Shown here one piece after another: positions 42,715-51,674 of a stretch of DNA of 54,728 nucleotides. The position numbers were made by a program, and so were the translations under genes. Under the pieces are notes generated by a model. The model saw nothing but the letters and a program-made list of their open reading frames with translations. It had not been told where the DNA came from and did not search any database. How positions within the stretch are numbered: position 1 is the stretch's first letter; the number at the start of each line of letters is the position of its first letter. This stretch comes from Oscillospiraceae bacterium. Lineage in GTDB: Bacteria; Bacillota_A; Clostridia; Oscillospirales; CAG-272. The stretch is from contig SVRU01000004.1 of assembly GCA_015064665.1 (NCBI GenBank), forward strand, positions 1 through 54,728, read 5' to 3'.

Positions 42715-43101
42715 TCATTCAACAAATATTCCCATATCTTTATCAAAAAAATCAAGAGACTCTTTTCTTCTTATTTCACCCATTATATTTATTCTTTCTT
42801 CCCTCTTAATCACGACAAGATTTTTATACTTTTTGAAAAGCCTTGACCGCTCTTTTACGTATAAGTCGGTCACAACTATGTAATCAACGTTTATAACGGC
42901 GGGACGCTCGCAGTGCTTCAATTTTTTAAGTTCGCCTTCAATTGCAGAAAGGTAGCGGTCGGCAACACCGGAATAAAAGCTGTCAAAAGCGGCACAGCCG
43001 TTACAAGAGCCGTCGGATTGAGGAAGCCTTAATTTTAAAATCACGGCAACCCTTCCATCCTTGCGGTAGCACCTCATTCTTGAAAATGATGAAATATTCA
43101 A
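42715..43101 (-). CDS. Hypothetical protein, about 128 residues (TTG start)
   Basis: I do not recognise the family by name. The translation is a compact soluble protein with an early YRKDGRVAVILKLRLP strand, CNGCAAFDSFYSGVADRYLSA and a PAVINVDYIVV strand, ending acidic. This looks like a folded alpha/beta protein and not a shadow frame. The best start is TTG 43101, because GGGAGG lies 9 bp upstream; ATG 43077 has none. It is last in the mtaB-glyS-luxS-mtnN series, 68 bp after mtnN, and is probably co-transcribed. Confidence 0.6.
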   Translation of the reverse strand: MNISSFSRMRCYRKDGRVAVILKLRLPQSDGSCNGCAAFDSFYSGVADRYLSAIEGELKKLKHCERPAVINVDYIVVTDLYVKERSRLFKKYKNLVVIKREERINIMGEIRRKESLDFFDKDMGIFVE

Positions 43102-43168
43102 AACGCTCCACCTCCCACAAAATAATATGCGAGGGGCAGAGCGTTTATGTTGTTTGAATTTTTGTGTT

Positions 43169-43870
43169 TCAGTAGGATTTGACAAGCGCAAGCGTAAGAG
43201 CCGTTGAATTCTTTGCGGCTATCGGCAGAAATGACGGATAATCCATAGTCGCGTCACCGTCAGCCGAGTCGGAAATTGCTCTTACAACCGCAAAAGCAGT
43301 GTTATTGACAAAGCAGGTATGCGCGATTGCCGCACCCTCCATCTCGCAGGCTATTGCCGAAAACTCGGTCACAATCCTTTCCTTGTCTTCCTTGCTTGCG
43401 ATAAATTTATCTCCCGAAGCAACCGTTCCGACAAAGCTTGAAAGAGAAAGCTCGTCAGCAGATTTTTTCAGAATTTCGACCGCACGCGAATCGGCATCGA
43501 AATATATAACGTTTATTCCAGAAATAAGTCCCTTGGGGTCACCGAGCGGTGAGGTATCCATATCATGCTGACAAAGGCGGTCGGCAATTACGGTATCCGC
43601 CGTCTGAAGTCCTTTAGCAAGCGCACCGCCGACTCCGGTATTTACAATCAGCTTCGGCGCGTACTTAATTATCATCGCTTCAGCGCATATGGCGGCAAAA
43701 ACCTTGCCTACTCCGCATTTAGCTATCGCAATCTTTTTTCCGTGCAGAACTCCCGTATGGAAGGTTATCATTCCGACCTCTTCACACTCGGGTGCTTCAA
43801 GCATTGCAACAAGCCCCTCGGTCTCCTCCGAAAGAGCGCCTATAATTCCAATATCAACCTTCATCATCAT
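43169..43870 (-). CDS. mtnN: 5'-methylthioadenosine / S-adenosylhomocysteine nucleosidase
   Basis: A 233-residue nucleosidase that cleaves MTA and SAH to adenine and thioribose compounds. IGIIGALSEETEGL at the start, VNTGVGGAL, the MEGAAIAH substrate/ribose site and ISDSADGDA with the catalytic Asp are all typical. Its start overlaps the luxS stop. MtnN makes S-ribosylhomocysteine, which is the LuxS substrate, so the two-gene order joins successive steps of the activated methyl cycle. Three ATG codons follow each other at the start; I give the first. Confidence 0.96.
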   Translation of the reverse strand: MMMKVDIGIIGALSEETEGLVAMLEAPECEEVGMITFHTGVLHGKKIAIAKCGVGKVFAAICAEAMIIKYAPKLIVNTGVGGALAKGLQTADTVIADRLCQHDMDTSPLGDPKGLISGINVIYFDADSRAVEILKKSADELSLSSFVGTVASGDKFIASKEDKERIVTEFSAIACEMEGAAIAHTCFVNNTAFAVVRAISDSADGDATMDYPSFLPIAAKNSTALTLALVKSY

Positions 43871-44334
43871 GCATCCTTATATTTAAAATCGCATTCTTTC
43901 CCTTTGAGTATTTCAAGATATCGCTTGCACTCGCGCTTTGCCACGTCAAGCGAAAGATTCAAATAATTTCCGCACTCCTCGCGTACCGCACCGGGCATAT
44001 CTGTGTTATGGTTTATAATTTTTTCGAGAACGTCAAGCACTACCCTGAGAACCTCATTGTTTTCCGCGTCTCTGACGAGAAGATAAAATCCCGTCTGACA
44101 GCCCATAGGTCCGAAATATATGACACGGCTGCCTATTTCGCTGTTTCTTACGTAGGTTGCAAAAAGATGCTCAACCGAGTGCATTGTAAGATTATCCATA
44201 TAATCGTCCATATTAGGACGCCTTGTGCGCATATCGTAGGTCGTTATATCACCGTCTGTGCGTGAAATGTAAATTCCCTCGTCAATAAAGTCATGATTTA
44301 CTGAAAAGGAGGCTATGCGTGTCAATTTTTCCAT
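43867..44334 (-). CDS. luxS: S-ribosylhomocysteine lyase (AI-2 synthesis)
   Basis: About 155 residues. LuxS splits S-ribosylhomocysteine to homocysteine and DPD, the precursor of autoinducer-2. The metal motif is HSVEH (usually HTLEH) and the third ligand lies in GPMGCQTGFYL. I start at ATG 44334, preceded by GGAGAGG, giving the usual MEKLTRIASFSVNHD. Its stop overlaps mtnN by 4 bp. Confidence 0.95.
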   Translation of the reverse strand: MEKLTRIASFSVNHDFIDEGIYISRTDGDITTYDMRTRRPNMDDYMDNLTMHSVEHLFATYVRNSEIGSRVIYFGPMGCQTGFYLLVRDAENNEVLRVVLDVLEKIINHNTDMPGAVREECGNYLNLSLDVAKRECKRYLEILKGKECDFKYKDA

Positions 44335-44433
44335 AAAATAACCTCTCCGTCGCATAACGCGACACCTCCCCTTAAACAGAGGAGGCGTTCCGTTTATTTA
44401 AATTTTCATTTTTTCAGAAAGGACAGTTCCGTA
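44335..44433 (-). promoter_or_regulatory. luxS leader with two small hairpins
   Basis: Between glyS and luxS the leftward RNA can form CGCCTCC/GGGAGGTG. Directly before the Shine-Dalgarno site it can form GTCGC-GTTAT-GCGAC. There is no U-run, so these are more likely translational control or a processing site. This does not match an SAH riboswitch that I can recognise. Confidence 0.35.
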
Positions 44434-45825
44434 TCAGAACTTAAGTCTTTCGTTAATGTAATTCTTAACCTCTGTGAGAGGAATTCTGACCTGCTCCATT
44501 GTATCTCTGTCACGAACGGTTACGCAGCCGTCGTTTTCGGTTTCAAAGTCGTAGGTAATGCAGAAGGGAGTACCGATCTCGTCCTCGCGGCGATATCTTT
44601 TACCGATAGAGCCTGTTTCGTCAAAGTCGGTGGGGAATTCTTTTGAAAGCTCGTCGTAAAGCTCAAGAGCCTTTTCGGAAAGCTTCTTCGAAAGAGGAAG
44701 AACGGCAGCCTTGATAGGAGCAAGCGCGGGATGAAGATGAAGAACAACACGAACGTCACCCTCGGAAAGCTCCTCTTCGTCGTAAGCGTCAACAAGGAAT
44801 GCAAGAGCAACTCTGTCTGCACCAAGCGACGGTTCGATTACGTAAGGAATATAGTGCTCGTTTGTTTCCTGATCGAAGTATGTCATATCCTTGCCCGAGT
44901 GATTCTGATGCTGGGAAAGGTCGTAATCGGTTCTGTCGGCAACGCCCCAAAGCTCGCCCCATCCGAACGGGAAGAGGAATTCGAAGTCAGTGGTTGCCTT
45001 AGAATAGAAGCAAAGCTCATCGGGATCGTGATCGCGAAGTCTTAAGTTCTCATCTCTCATGCCGAGGTCAAGAAGCCATTTATGGCAGTAATCCTTCCAA
45101 TACTTGAACCACTCAAGGTCGGTTCCGGGCTTGCAGAAGAACTCAAGCTCCATCTGCTCGAACTCACGGGTACGGAAAACAAAGTTACCGGGAGTGATCT
45201 CGTTTCTGAAGGACTTACCTATCTGTGCTACGCCGAAAGGAAGCTTCTTTCTCGAAGATCTTGCTACTGCAGGGAAGTTAACGAATATACCCTGCGCGGT
45301 TTCGGGACGAAGATATACCGTGCTGGAATTGTCCTCGGTTACACCGATAAAGGTCTTGAACATAAGATTAAACTTCTTAATATCGGTAAACTGCTTGCCG
45401 CCGCAAAGAGGGCATGCAATATCCTTTTCCTTAATGAACTCTGCCATCTGTTCAAAGGACCAGCCACCGGGGTTCTCACCCGTTCCGTGCTCAAATGCAT
45501 ATTCCTCAATAAGCTTGTCCGCTCTGTGACGTGCTTTGCACTGCTTGCAGTCCATAAGGGGATCCGAGAATCCGCCGACGTGACCAGATGCGACCCATGC
45601 TTCGGGATTCATTATAATCGCAGAATCAAGTCCTACGTTGTATCTTGACTCCTGAACGAACTTTTTCCACCATGCGCGCTTTACGTTATTTTTAAACTCA
45701 ACGCCGAGAGGTCCGTAGTCCCATGAGTTAGCAAGACCGCCATATATTTCCGAGCCGGGAAATATAAAGCCGCGTGTCTTACAAAGGGCTACGATTTTTT
45801 CCATTGTCTTTTCGCTGTTTTTCAT
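44434..45825 (-). CDS. glyS: Glycine-tRNA ligase (alpha2 type)
   Basis: A 463-residue class II aminoacyl-tRNA synthetase of the dimeric, single-chain kind. [23 protein letters not shown] (motif 1 region) is followed by a zinc-like CKQCKARH and CPLCGGKQF insertion, [21 protein letters not shown] (motif 2), [15 protein letters not shown] (motif 3 position) and the anticodon-binding domain. It lies 35 bp after mtaB and has no T-box of its own, unlike many clostridial glyS genes. Confidence 0.95.
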   Translation of the reverse strand: MKNSEKTMEKIVALCKTRGFIFPGSEIYGGLANSWDYGPLGVEFKNNVKRAWWKKFVQESRYNVGLDSAIIMNPEAWVASGHVGGFSDPLMDCKQCKARHRADKLIEEYAFEHGTGENPGGWSFEQMAEFIKEKDIACPLCGGKQFTDIKKFNLMFKTFIGVTEDNSSTVYLRPETAQGIFVNFPAVARSSRKKLPFGVAQIGKSFRNEITPGNFVFRTREFEQMELEFFCKPGTDLEWFKYWKDYCHKWLLDLGMRDENLRLRDHDPDELCFYSKATTDFEFLFPFGWGELWGVADRTDYDLSQHQNHSGKDMTYFDQETNEHYIPYVIEPSLGADRVALAFLVDAYDEEELSEGDVRVVLHLHPALAPIKAAVLPLSKKLSEKALELYDELSKEFPTDFDETGSIGKRYRREDEIGTPFCITYDFETENDGCVTVRDRDTMEQVRIPLTEVKNYINERLKF

Positions 45826-45860
45826 TTTTACACTCCATTATGTAAATAATTATTTATATT

Positions 45861-47180
45861 TCAATCACATTTGCCATACACTATGCCGTCTTTATGCGAC
45901 ACGGGTGTCAGCATTAACAACTCGCCCGACAAATTTTCATTATCGGAGCTGAACTTCATCTCGACGTAGGAATCCGAATGAGCGGTATAATATCCGTCAC
46001 CGCCTCGCACCTCGGCAATAACCGACAAAGGCGCTCCCGCATCAACTATCTGTGCAAGCACGCCGTCGCGCACCTCGTTTTTAATTCTGATAAGGCGCTC
46101 GCTTCTCTCCCTTTTGACGTCCTCGGGTATTTGGTTTTCATAATACGCCGCAGGTGTTCCCTCTCGTCTTGAATAAGCAAATACGTGAGCATCGAGAAAT
46201 CTTGCTTTCTTCACGAACTCTACGGTTTCAAGAAAATTTTCCTCGCTCTCGCCGGGAAATCCGACCATGATATCGGTCGTAAACTGTGCGCCTTTTATAT
46301 TTTCTCTTATATCTTCAATAACGCGCATTGCCTGCGAAGAGTTATATCTGCGCTTCATTGCGCGAAGGACCGAGTCAGAGCCGCTCTGTATGGAAAGATG
46401 AAAATGCGGTGCGAGTATTCCCGCTTCCCTGACGCGCATAACAAAATTATGAGTTATAAGCTCCGGAGCAAGCGATCCGAGCCGTATACGCTCACAGCTT
46501 TTTCTGCGGTCAAGCTCGCATATAAGATCTGCAAGACCGTACTTTTCATCAAAATCGCGTCCGTACGAGCCTGTTTCTATACCCGTAAGTACAATTTCGC
46601 GCGTGCCGCCTCTGTAAAGCTCTTCGACCTCTCTTATAACGTCATCCTTGGGTTTGGAGCGCACACGTCCGCGCGCATCCGAAATGGCGCAATACGTACA
46701 TTTTGATTCGCATCCGTCCTCTATCTTCACATACGACCTTGTTCTCGGCGCTCTTTTGATAGACATCGGCTCAAAAGATGCTTTGGTAACGTCGGTAGTT
46801 GACACAAATACTTGACACGCCCCGCCGCTTTCTCTTTCTCTGAGCATCTTTTCGGCAATTGATACGACCGAAAGCTTGTTTTCCGTTCCGATAACGCACC
46901 CGACGCCCTCTATTTTTGCGATCTCATGCGGTGAACGCTGGCTGTAACATCCCACGACCATTACTATTGCCTTGGGATTTTTCTTAACGGCACGGCGGAT
47001 AAACTGTCTGGACTTTCTGTCGCTCTCAGCCGTGACCGTGCAGGTGTTGATAACGTAGACGTCGCATATATCGTCAAAGGGTCTTACAGAAAACCCCCGT
47101 CTTTCAAATTCTTCTCCGATCGCCTCGGTTTCATACTGCGAAACCTTGCACCCGAGAGTATAAAGCCCCACTTTGTACAA
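45861..47180 (-). CDS. mtaB: tRNA t6A37 methylthiotransferase
   Basis: A 439-residue radical-SAM methylthiotransferase. The N-terminal UPF0004 domain binds one cluster (GCKVSQYETEAI, VINTCTVTAESD, VGCYSQR), the radical-SAM centre has CESKCTYCAI (CxxxCxxC), and a C-terminal TRAM-like domain follows. It converts t6A37 to ms2t6A37 in ANN-decoding tRNAs, using SAM and producing by-products that the MtnN/LuxS genes downstream recycle. The MtaB subfamily, and not MiaB, is chosen from its length and motif details. Confidence 0.9.
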   Translation of the reverse strand: MYKVGLYTLGCKVSQYETEAIGEEFERRGFSVRPFDDICDVYVINTCTVTAESDRKSRQFIRRAVKKNPKAIVMVVGCYSQRSPHEIAKIEGVGCVIGTENKLSVVSIAEKMLRERESGGACQVFVSTTDVTKASFEPMSIKRAPRTRSYVKIEDGCESKCTYCAISDARGRVRSKPKDDVIREVEELYRGGTREIVLTGIETGSYGRDFDEKYGLADLICELDRRKSCERIRLGSLAPELITHNFVMRVREAGILAPHFHLSIQSGSDSVLRAMKRRYNSSQAMRVIEDIRENIKGAQFTTDIMVGFPGESEENFLETVEFVKKARFLDAHVFAYSRREGTPAAYYENQIPEDVKRERSERLIRIKNEVRDGVLAQIVDAGAPLSVIAEVRGGDGYYTAHSDSYVEMKFSSDNENLSGELLMLTPVSHKDGIVYGKCD

Positions 47181-47212
47181 ATGGCGATCCTCGCTTTCTT
47201 ATATATAGAATT

Positions 47213-47241
47213 ATTTTAGCAGAAAAAACTTAAAAAGTCAA
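47213..47241 (-). promoter_or_regulatory. Promoter of the mtaB-glyS-luxS-mtnN series
   Basis: Read leftward, TTGACT (47241-47236), 17 bp, TAAAAT (47218-47213). It is the only strong promoter seen for the five leftward genes. Confidence 0.72.
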
Positions 47242-47290
47242 TATACTTTTGACATCTTTACTATATATATATAGTTTAACTTATTAAATA

Positions 47291-47319
47291 TTGACAAAAA
47301 ATATTTTATATATTATAAT
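47291..47319 (+). promoter_or_regulatory. Promoter of the EEP-family gene
   Basis: TTGACA (47291-47296), 17 bp and TATAAT (47314-47319), a perfect consensus 27 bp before the start codon. Confidence 0.85.
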
Positions 47320-47345
47320 TACTTATAAACACGGAGGATGAATAT

Positions 47346-48047
47346 ATGAAAATCATGACTTTCAACACACAGCACTGTCAGAACTATCTTACCAAAAAGA
47401 TCGATTATGAAATCATGGCGGATACAATAAACAGAGAGGATCCCGACGTAGTATGTCTTAACGAAATGCGCGGCAAGGGCGATTACGAGGGATTCGACGA
47501 CCAGATGAAAATACTCTCAGAGCTATGCGGATATGAAAACTTTTATTTTGCAAAGGCAATAGACGTATATAGCGACAGCTCTCCGTACGGAAACGGAATA
47601 CTTTCAAAAAGCAGGATCATAAAGGCGCAGACGGTCATGATCCCCGACCCGAAAACAAGAAACGGCAAAAGACATTATGAAACGAGATGTATATTAAAAG
47701 CGACGCTTGAATGCGGCATTACCGTGCTTTGCGTTCACATTGGCCTCAACCCCGAGGAAAAGGAGAACGCAATTAAAACGATTTTGGAAAATCTCGAAAA
47801 CGAAAAATGCATACTCATGGGTGATTTTAATATGAGGCCCGAGGACGAGCTCCTTGAACCCATAAAGGAGCGCATGAAGGACGCGGCAGAGCTGTTTTCC
47901 ACACCGCTTTTCAGCATCCCCTCAGATGCTCCGACAAGGAAAATAGATTATATCTTCGCAACGCCCGACGTTGAGATAATTTCGGCGGACATCCCCGCAC
48001 TTGTTGCAAGTGACCACCGCCCTCACACCGCTAAAATCAGCTTTTAG
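47346..48047 (+). CDS. Endonuclease/exonuclease/phosphatase-family protein
   Basis: A 233-residue EEP-fold metallophosphoesterase: TFNTQHC, a metal Glu in CLNEMRG, GNGILSK, HIGLNP, MGDFNMRP (D/N pair) and the C-terminal SDHRPH. The family covers DNA repair nucleases, sphingomyelinase-like and inositol phosphatase-like enzymes. Without a signal peptide or DNA-binding extension the substrate stays open. It is single, with its own strong promoter, divergent from mtaB. Confidence 0.88.
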   Translation: MKIMTFNTQHCQNYLTKKIDYEIMADTINREDPDVVCLNEMRGKGDYEGFDDQMKILSELCGYENFYFAKAIDVYSDSSPYGNGILSKSRIIKAQTVMIPDPKTRNGKRHYETRCILKATLECGITVLCVHIGLNPEEKENAIKTILENLENEKCILMGDFNMRPEDELLEPIKERMKDAAELFSTPLFSIPSDAPTRKIDYIFATPDVEIISADIPALVASDHRPHTAKISF

Positions 48048-48089
48048 AAGTACATAATTTATATATTATAATAAATATTTTATTTTTCT

Positions 48090-48118
48090 ATTGACAAATA
48101 GATTTTTTTCGGTTATAA
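48090..48118 (+). promoter_or_regulatory. Promoter of rpmH
   Basis: TTGACA (48090-48095), 17 bp, TATAAT (48113-48118), a full consensus match. No TTATCCACA-type DnaA box is present between 48048 and 48204. Confidence 0.88.
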
Positions 48119-48204
48119 TATATCGTGCTTTCGTATGAATACGCGAAAATGCGTGCATTGTTAAAATGCATCGCGACGTTATTAAATCCAAAGGAGGTGC
48201 TATC

Positions 48205-48339
48205 ATGAAGAGAACATATCAGCCTAAGAAAAGACAGAGAAAAAAGGAACATGGCTTCAGAAAAAGAATGGCAACGGCTAACGGCAGAAAAGTTCTTAAG
48301 AGAAGACGCGCCAAGGGAAGAGCTAAGCTCACCTATTGA
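48205..48339 (+). CDS. rpmH: 50S ribosomal protein L34
   Basis: A 44-residue, highly basic protein with the L34 pattern: [19 protein letters not shown], then [26 protein letters not shown] stands 8 bp upstream of ATG 48205. It heads the block rpmH-rnpA-yidD-yidC-jag-mnmE. A terminator lies between rpmH and rnpA, so the ribosomal protein is made in excess of the genes behind it. Confidence 0.97.
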   Translation: MKRTYQPKKRQRKKEHGFRKRMATANGRKVLKRRRAKGRAKLTY

Positions 48340-48378
48340 TTGTGTCACGCACAGTGACTGTCACTTAATGTGACCCAC

Positions 48379-48427
48379 AAAACCTCCGATAAAACGCGCT
48401 CTACCGTGCATTTTTATCGGGGTTTTT
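48379..48427 (+). terminator. Terminator/attenuator between rpmH and rnpA
   Basis: AAAACCTCCGATAAAA pairs with TTTTATCGGGGTTTTT, with T-rich sequence after it. It would let only part of the rpmH transcripts continue into rnpA. Confidence 0.75.
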
Positions 48428-48462
48428 GTTTAGTATGATTTTTAAAGCAAGGGGTGATTTTT

Positions 48463-48837
48463 ATAAAATTCAAAGCGATATGTGAAAATCATCTGTATTC
48501 AAAAGCGTATTCAAAAGGAAAAAGAGCAGTTACGGGAGCGCTCGCTGTTTACGTTTTGCCCGACTACGCGGCAGGACGGCTGGCAAAAGCACATCCCGAA
48601 AAGAAGGTCGTAAACAGAATCGGACTTACGACGTCAACGAAACTTGGAGGCGCTGTTATACGTTCAAGATGCAGACGTATTATGCGCGAAGGGCTCAGAG
48701 CAGTCGAGAAGAAAAGGAAATTAAAAAAAGGATTCCTTATAGTCATCGCAGCGCGCACAGCGGCAATCTCCAAAAAAAGCAGTGATATTGAGCGAGAGCT
48801 TAATATCGCATTCACAAAGCTCGGTATGTACGAATGA
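48463..48837 (+). CDS. rnpA: Ribonuclease P protein component (unusual start codon)
   Basis: About 125 residues. RnpA assists the RNase P RNA in trimming pre-tRNA 5' ends. The conserved RNR-like motif is present as [17 protein letters not shown], with an earlier [12 protein letters not shown]. No ATG fits. The Shine-Dalgarno AAGGGG (48449-48454) is 8 nt from an ATA at 48463, giving [14 protein letters not shown]. The alternative GTG 48454 lies inside the Shine-Dalgarno itself, and ATT 48457 is too close. I therefore place the start at ATA 48463, with GTG 48454 as fallback. Its stop overlaps yidD (ATGA). Confidence 0.88.
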   Translation: MKFKAICENHLYSKAYSKGKRAVTGALAVYVLPDYAAGRLAKAHPEKKVVNRIGLTTSTKLGGAVIRSRCRRIMREGLRAVEKKRKLKKGFLIVIAARTAAISKKSSDIERELNIAFTKLGMYE

Positions 48838-49145
48838 AATATCTGATGATTTGGCTTATACGCCTGTATAGAAAAATTATCTCCCCTCTGAAACCGCCCT
48901 GTTGCAGATTTACACCAACCTGCTCAGCCTATGCTATCGAAGCATTCCAGAAACGTGGCTTTTTCGTGGGTCTTGTACTTTCCGTGGGACGCATATTGCG
49001 TTGCAATCCCTTTTTCAAGGGAGGATACGACCCTGTTCCCGAGAAAGGATTCAGAAACCCGAAAAACGAAGGGACTTTGGGAGATACTCGCGATACCGAC
49101 CAAAACAAAGAAAAGGATTTAGCTCATGACGAAGAACAGAAATAG
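48834..49145 (+). CDS. yidD: Membrane protein insertion efficiency factor
   Basis: A 103-residue Yid[31 protein letters not shown] with its conserved cysteines, then [18 protein letters not shown]. It has an amphipathic, membrane-bound N-terminus and a hydrophilic Lys/Asp/Glu-rich tail of about 30 residues beyond the family core. It overlaps rnpA upstream by 4 bp and yidC downstream by 20 bp. It helps YidC/Sec-dependent insertion, and this gene order is conserved widely in bacteria. Confidence 0.95.
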   Translation: MKYLMIWLIRLYRKIISPLKPPCCRFTPTCSAYAIEAFQKRGFFVGLVLSVGRILRCNPFFKGGYDPVPEKGFRNPKNEGTLGDTRDTDQNKEKDLAHDEEQK

Positions 49146-50676
49146 AAGCGGACAGAGAATAATTTCGCTTTTTCTCGCCGTTTTGACTCTCATTGCTCTT
49201 GTACTCTCACTCTCGGCTTGTTCGGGAGAAACCGAAAAAATATCCACTCAGACAAAAGACGAAACGGATGCGGACTTTGTTGCGAGGGTCATCTCCTCCG
49301 ATAACGTCTACAAGCTGCGTTTTGCCGCAGCCTTTCGCGGATACGATATAACCGCTGAGGATTTTGAGGACAGCGAAGAGGACAAGGGTGCAAACACCGA
49401 ATACGGCAAAAAGGTTTTAAAGGATGCTCTTGCAGCTGTAAAATTTGCAAACGAGCCCGCCGACAAACCCACGTTTGAAAACTATATCAGCTCACTCACC
49501 GCCGAAACGATGGCAGACGTTATAAATTCAAGTCAATTTAAAGACGACTATGAGCTTGAGCACAAAAACGGATTCCCCTCTATACTTCTCGTATGGATTG
49601 GAAAATTTCTCGGAATTCTGACAAATCTCGTAGGCGATTACTACGTTATTGCAATAATGATATTTGCGGTTATAATCGAAATTATTATGCTCCCCATGTC
49701 GATAAAGCAGCAGAAGAATTCGATAGGCATGGCAAAGCTTCGCCCACAGATTGCAAAAATCGAAAAAAAATATGCCGGTAGAACCGACCAAGTTACCCAG
49801 AAGAAAAAGCAGGAAGAGATAATGGAGCTTCAGCAGAAGTCCGGTTACAGCCCCTTTTCGGGATGTATGCCTCTTCTCGTTCAGCTTATCGTAGTAGGTT
49901 TTATCCTCTACCCCATTATTCAAAACCCCCTTCGCTACGTTCTTGATGAATCTACCGGATTCTCCTCTGCTCTTATGTCTTACGCCACCTCGCCTAAAGC
50001 TTGCGGCGGTCTCGGACTTACGGTAAGCGGCAGCAACGTAATGGAGCTCCTTGCGGTTCTTACCTCTGAAAATATGCAGGGAATCGTAAATTTCCCGCTT
50101 ATCGCTAACGGAAGCGAAATACTCAGCGAATACACGTCTCTTTCAATTCCGAATTTCACAGCCTTTGGAATCAATCTCGGCAGGCTCCCCTCCTTTACGA
50201 GCATTCTGATTCTCATTCCCCTCTTTAACGTTGTGGGTCAATGGGCATCCATGTTCCTGACGAGAAAATGGACCGGAATGGGTTATAACCAGATGGGCGC
50301 GCAGGACGCGCAGGATAAATTTTCGCTTAAGCTTATGGACATACTCCCCTTGCTTATGACGGTATTTATTCTCTTCAAGGTTCCTGCCATGATAGGTGTC
50401 TATTGGTTCTTCCGCTCCTTGATCTCTCTCGGAAAGCAGTATATTATGAAGACGGTATATCCCGTTCCGAAATATACCGAAGAAGAAATTCGTGAAATGG
50501 AGAAGGTGGAAAAAGAGCGTCAGAAGGCACAGAAGGCAGCTCTCAAGCAACAGCCGAAATACCGCTCTCTTCACTATATAGACGAGGACGACTACGACGA
50601 GCTTCCCACGGTTAAGCAGAATAAGACGGAGCCAAAAAAATTCTCCCCCTCGGATGCGCCCGAAATTAAAGACTGA
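49126..50676 (+). CDS. yidC: Membrane protein insertase YidC/OxaA (lipoprotein type)
   Basis: A 516-residue insertase, about twice the size of the Bacillus SpoIIIJ. The N-terminal signal ends in lipobox LSAC, with Cys32 lipidated. Residues about 33-140 form an acidic extracytoplasmic region. The 60KD_IMP core follows, with [30 protein letters not shown], the cytoplasmic coiled segment ([20 protein letters not shown]) and [14 protein letters not shown] further insertion (about 275-355) lies between transmembrane segments. It ends with a charged tail. It inserts and folds membrane proteins with or without SecYEG. Confidence 0.93.
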   Translation: MTKNRNRSGQRIISLFLAVLTLIALVLSLSACSGETEKISTQTKDETDADFVARVISSDNVYKLRFAAAFRGYDITAEDFEDSEEDKGANTEYGKKVLKDALAAVKFANEPADKPTFENYISSLTAETMADVINSSQFKDDYELEHKNGFPSILLVWIGKFLGILTNLVGDYYVIAIMIFAVIIEIIMLPMSIKQQKNSIGMAKLRPQIAKIEKKYAGRTDQVTQKKKQEEIMELQQKSGYSPFSGCMPLLVQLIVVGFILYPIIQNPLRYVLDESTGFSSALMSYATSPKACGGLGLTVSGSNVMELLAVLTSENMQGIVNFPLIANGSEILSEYTSLSIPNFTAFGINLGRLPSFTSILILIPLFNVVGQWASMFLTRKWTGMGYNQMGAQDAQDKFSLKLMDILPLLMTVFILFKVPAMIGVYWFFRSLISLGKQYIMKTVYPVPKYTEEEIREMEKVEKERQKAQKAALKQQPKYRSLHYIDEDDYDELPTVKQNKTEPKKFSPSDAPEIKD

Positions 50677-50699
50677 CAAAGAAAGGTACTCACTACAAA

Positions 50700-51674
50700 A
50701 TGATTAAAGAAATAACCGCACAAGGTAAAGATATAATTGAAGCAAAAGAAAATGCCAAAGCCGCTCTCGGCGCAGGTCCTCTTGACGACGTAAAATTTGA
50801 AATTATACACGGCGGTAGCAAGGGAATCTTCGGCATTATCGGTGTTAAGCCCGCTCAGGTAAGAGCATATATCGAGCTTCCCGACGCAGAAGAAAGACAT
50901 CGCAGAAAGTCCGAAAAGCCCCGCCGCGAAAACAGACCCGCAGCAAACGCTGAAAAAGCTCCCGATAAGAAAAAGAAGAACAAAAGTCACCCTCAAAAAA
51001 AGAAGGATGACACACCCAAGCAGGAGAAAAAGAACACCGGCGTTGTAATTCCCGAAGTCGAACTCAAGCTTGAGCCTAAAACCGTAGGCGAGGGTGAGGA
51101 TATGTCCTTCGACTTTGTAAAGACCCTTATTAACAATATCGGCCTTTCGGCAGACGCCGCTCTCTATTCCTGCGAGGACGGAACGAGAAGAATTATCATT
51201 TCAGGCGACGACGCATCAACTCTTATCGGTCATCACGGTGACACGCTTGACGCCCTTCAGTATCTCGCAAATCTCGCCTCCGCAAGAAAGAATATAAAGG
51301 GTGAGCGCGATAAGAGCCGCGTAACAATCGATATCGAAGGATACCGCGCAAAGAGAGAAGAAACCCTCAGAGCTCTTGCACGTCGCATGGCAGCTAAGGC
51401 TATCCGCAACAAGAGAAGCGTTATGCTTGAGCCCATGAGCGCGTACGAAAGAAGAATTATCCACTCCGAGATTCAGAGCATCGAGGGTGTTTCCACCAAT
51501 TCTATCGGTTCTGATAACAACAGAAAAATAGTGATATTCCTCACCGACAAAAAGCCCGAGGAAATATTCGAAAAGGAAGAGGCCGAAACCGCAGCAACCG
51601 AAATCGCAACCGAAGAGGCAGCTATCGCAGAAGAGGTTGAAGCTTCCGCAGAAGAAACACAAAACGATGAATAA
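50700..51674 (+). CDS. jag: Jag/KhpB RNA-binding protein
   Basis: A 324-residue protein with the three-part Jag layout. An N-terminal Jag_N domain (about 1-50, KEITAQGKDIIEAKENAKAAL, GGSKGIFGIIG) is followed by a Lys/Glu-rich linker (about 60-115), a KH domain with IIISGDDASTLIGHHGDTLDALQYL, and an R3H domain (MSAYERRIIHSEIQSIEGV). A long acidic tail (EEAAIAEEVEASAEE) ends it. It binds RNA together with KhpA and acts in cell division and elongation control in Bacillota. It follows yidC, as usual. Confidence 0.95.
   Translation: MIKEITAQGKDIIEAKENAKAALGAGPLDDVKFEIIHGGSKGIFGIIGVKPAQVRAYIELPDAEERHRRKSEKPRRENRPAANAEKAPDKKKKNKSHPQKKKDDTPKQEKKNTGVVIPEVELKLEPKTVGEGEDMSFDFVKTLINNIGLSADAALYSCEDGTRRIIISGDDASTLIGHHGDTLDALQYLANLASARKNIKGERDKSRVTIDIEGYRAKREETLRALARRMAAKAIRNKRSVMLEPMSAYERRIIHSEIQSIEGVSTNSIGSDNNRKIVIFLTDKKPEEIFEKEEAETAATEIATEEAAIAEEVEASAEETQNDE

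Noticed and set aside
45826..45860. T-box for glyS
   Set aside because: Only 35 bp separate glyS from mtaB; no T-box sequence is present there.
48048..48204. Replication origin upstream of rpmH
   Set aside because: AT-rich and in the classical position, but no TTATCCACA-like boxes and no dnaA next to it; a plain promoter region explains it.
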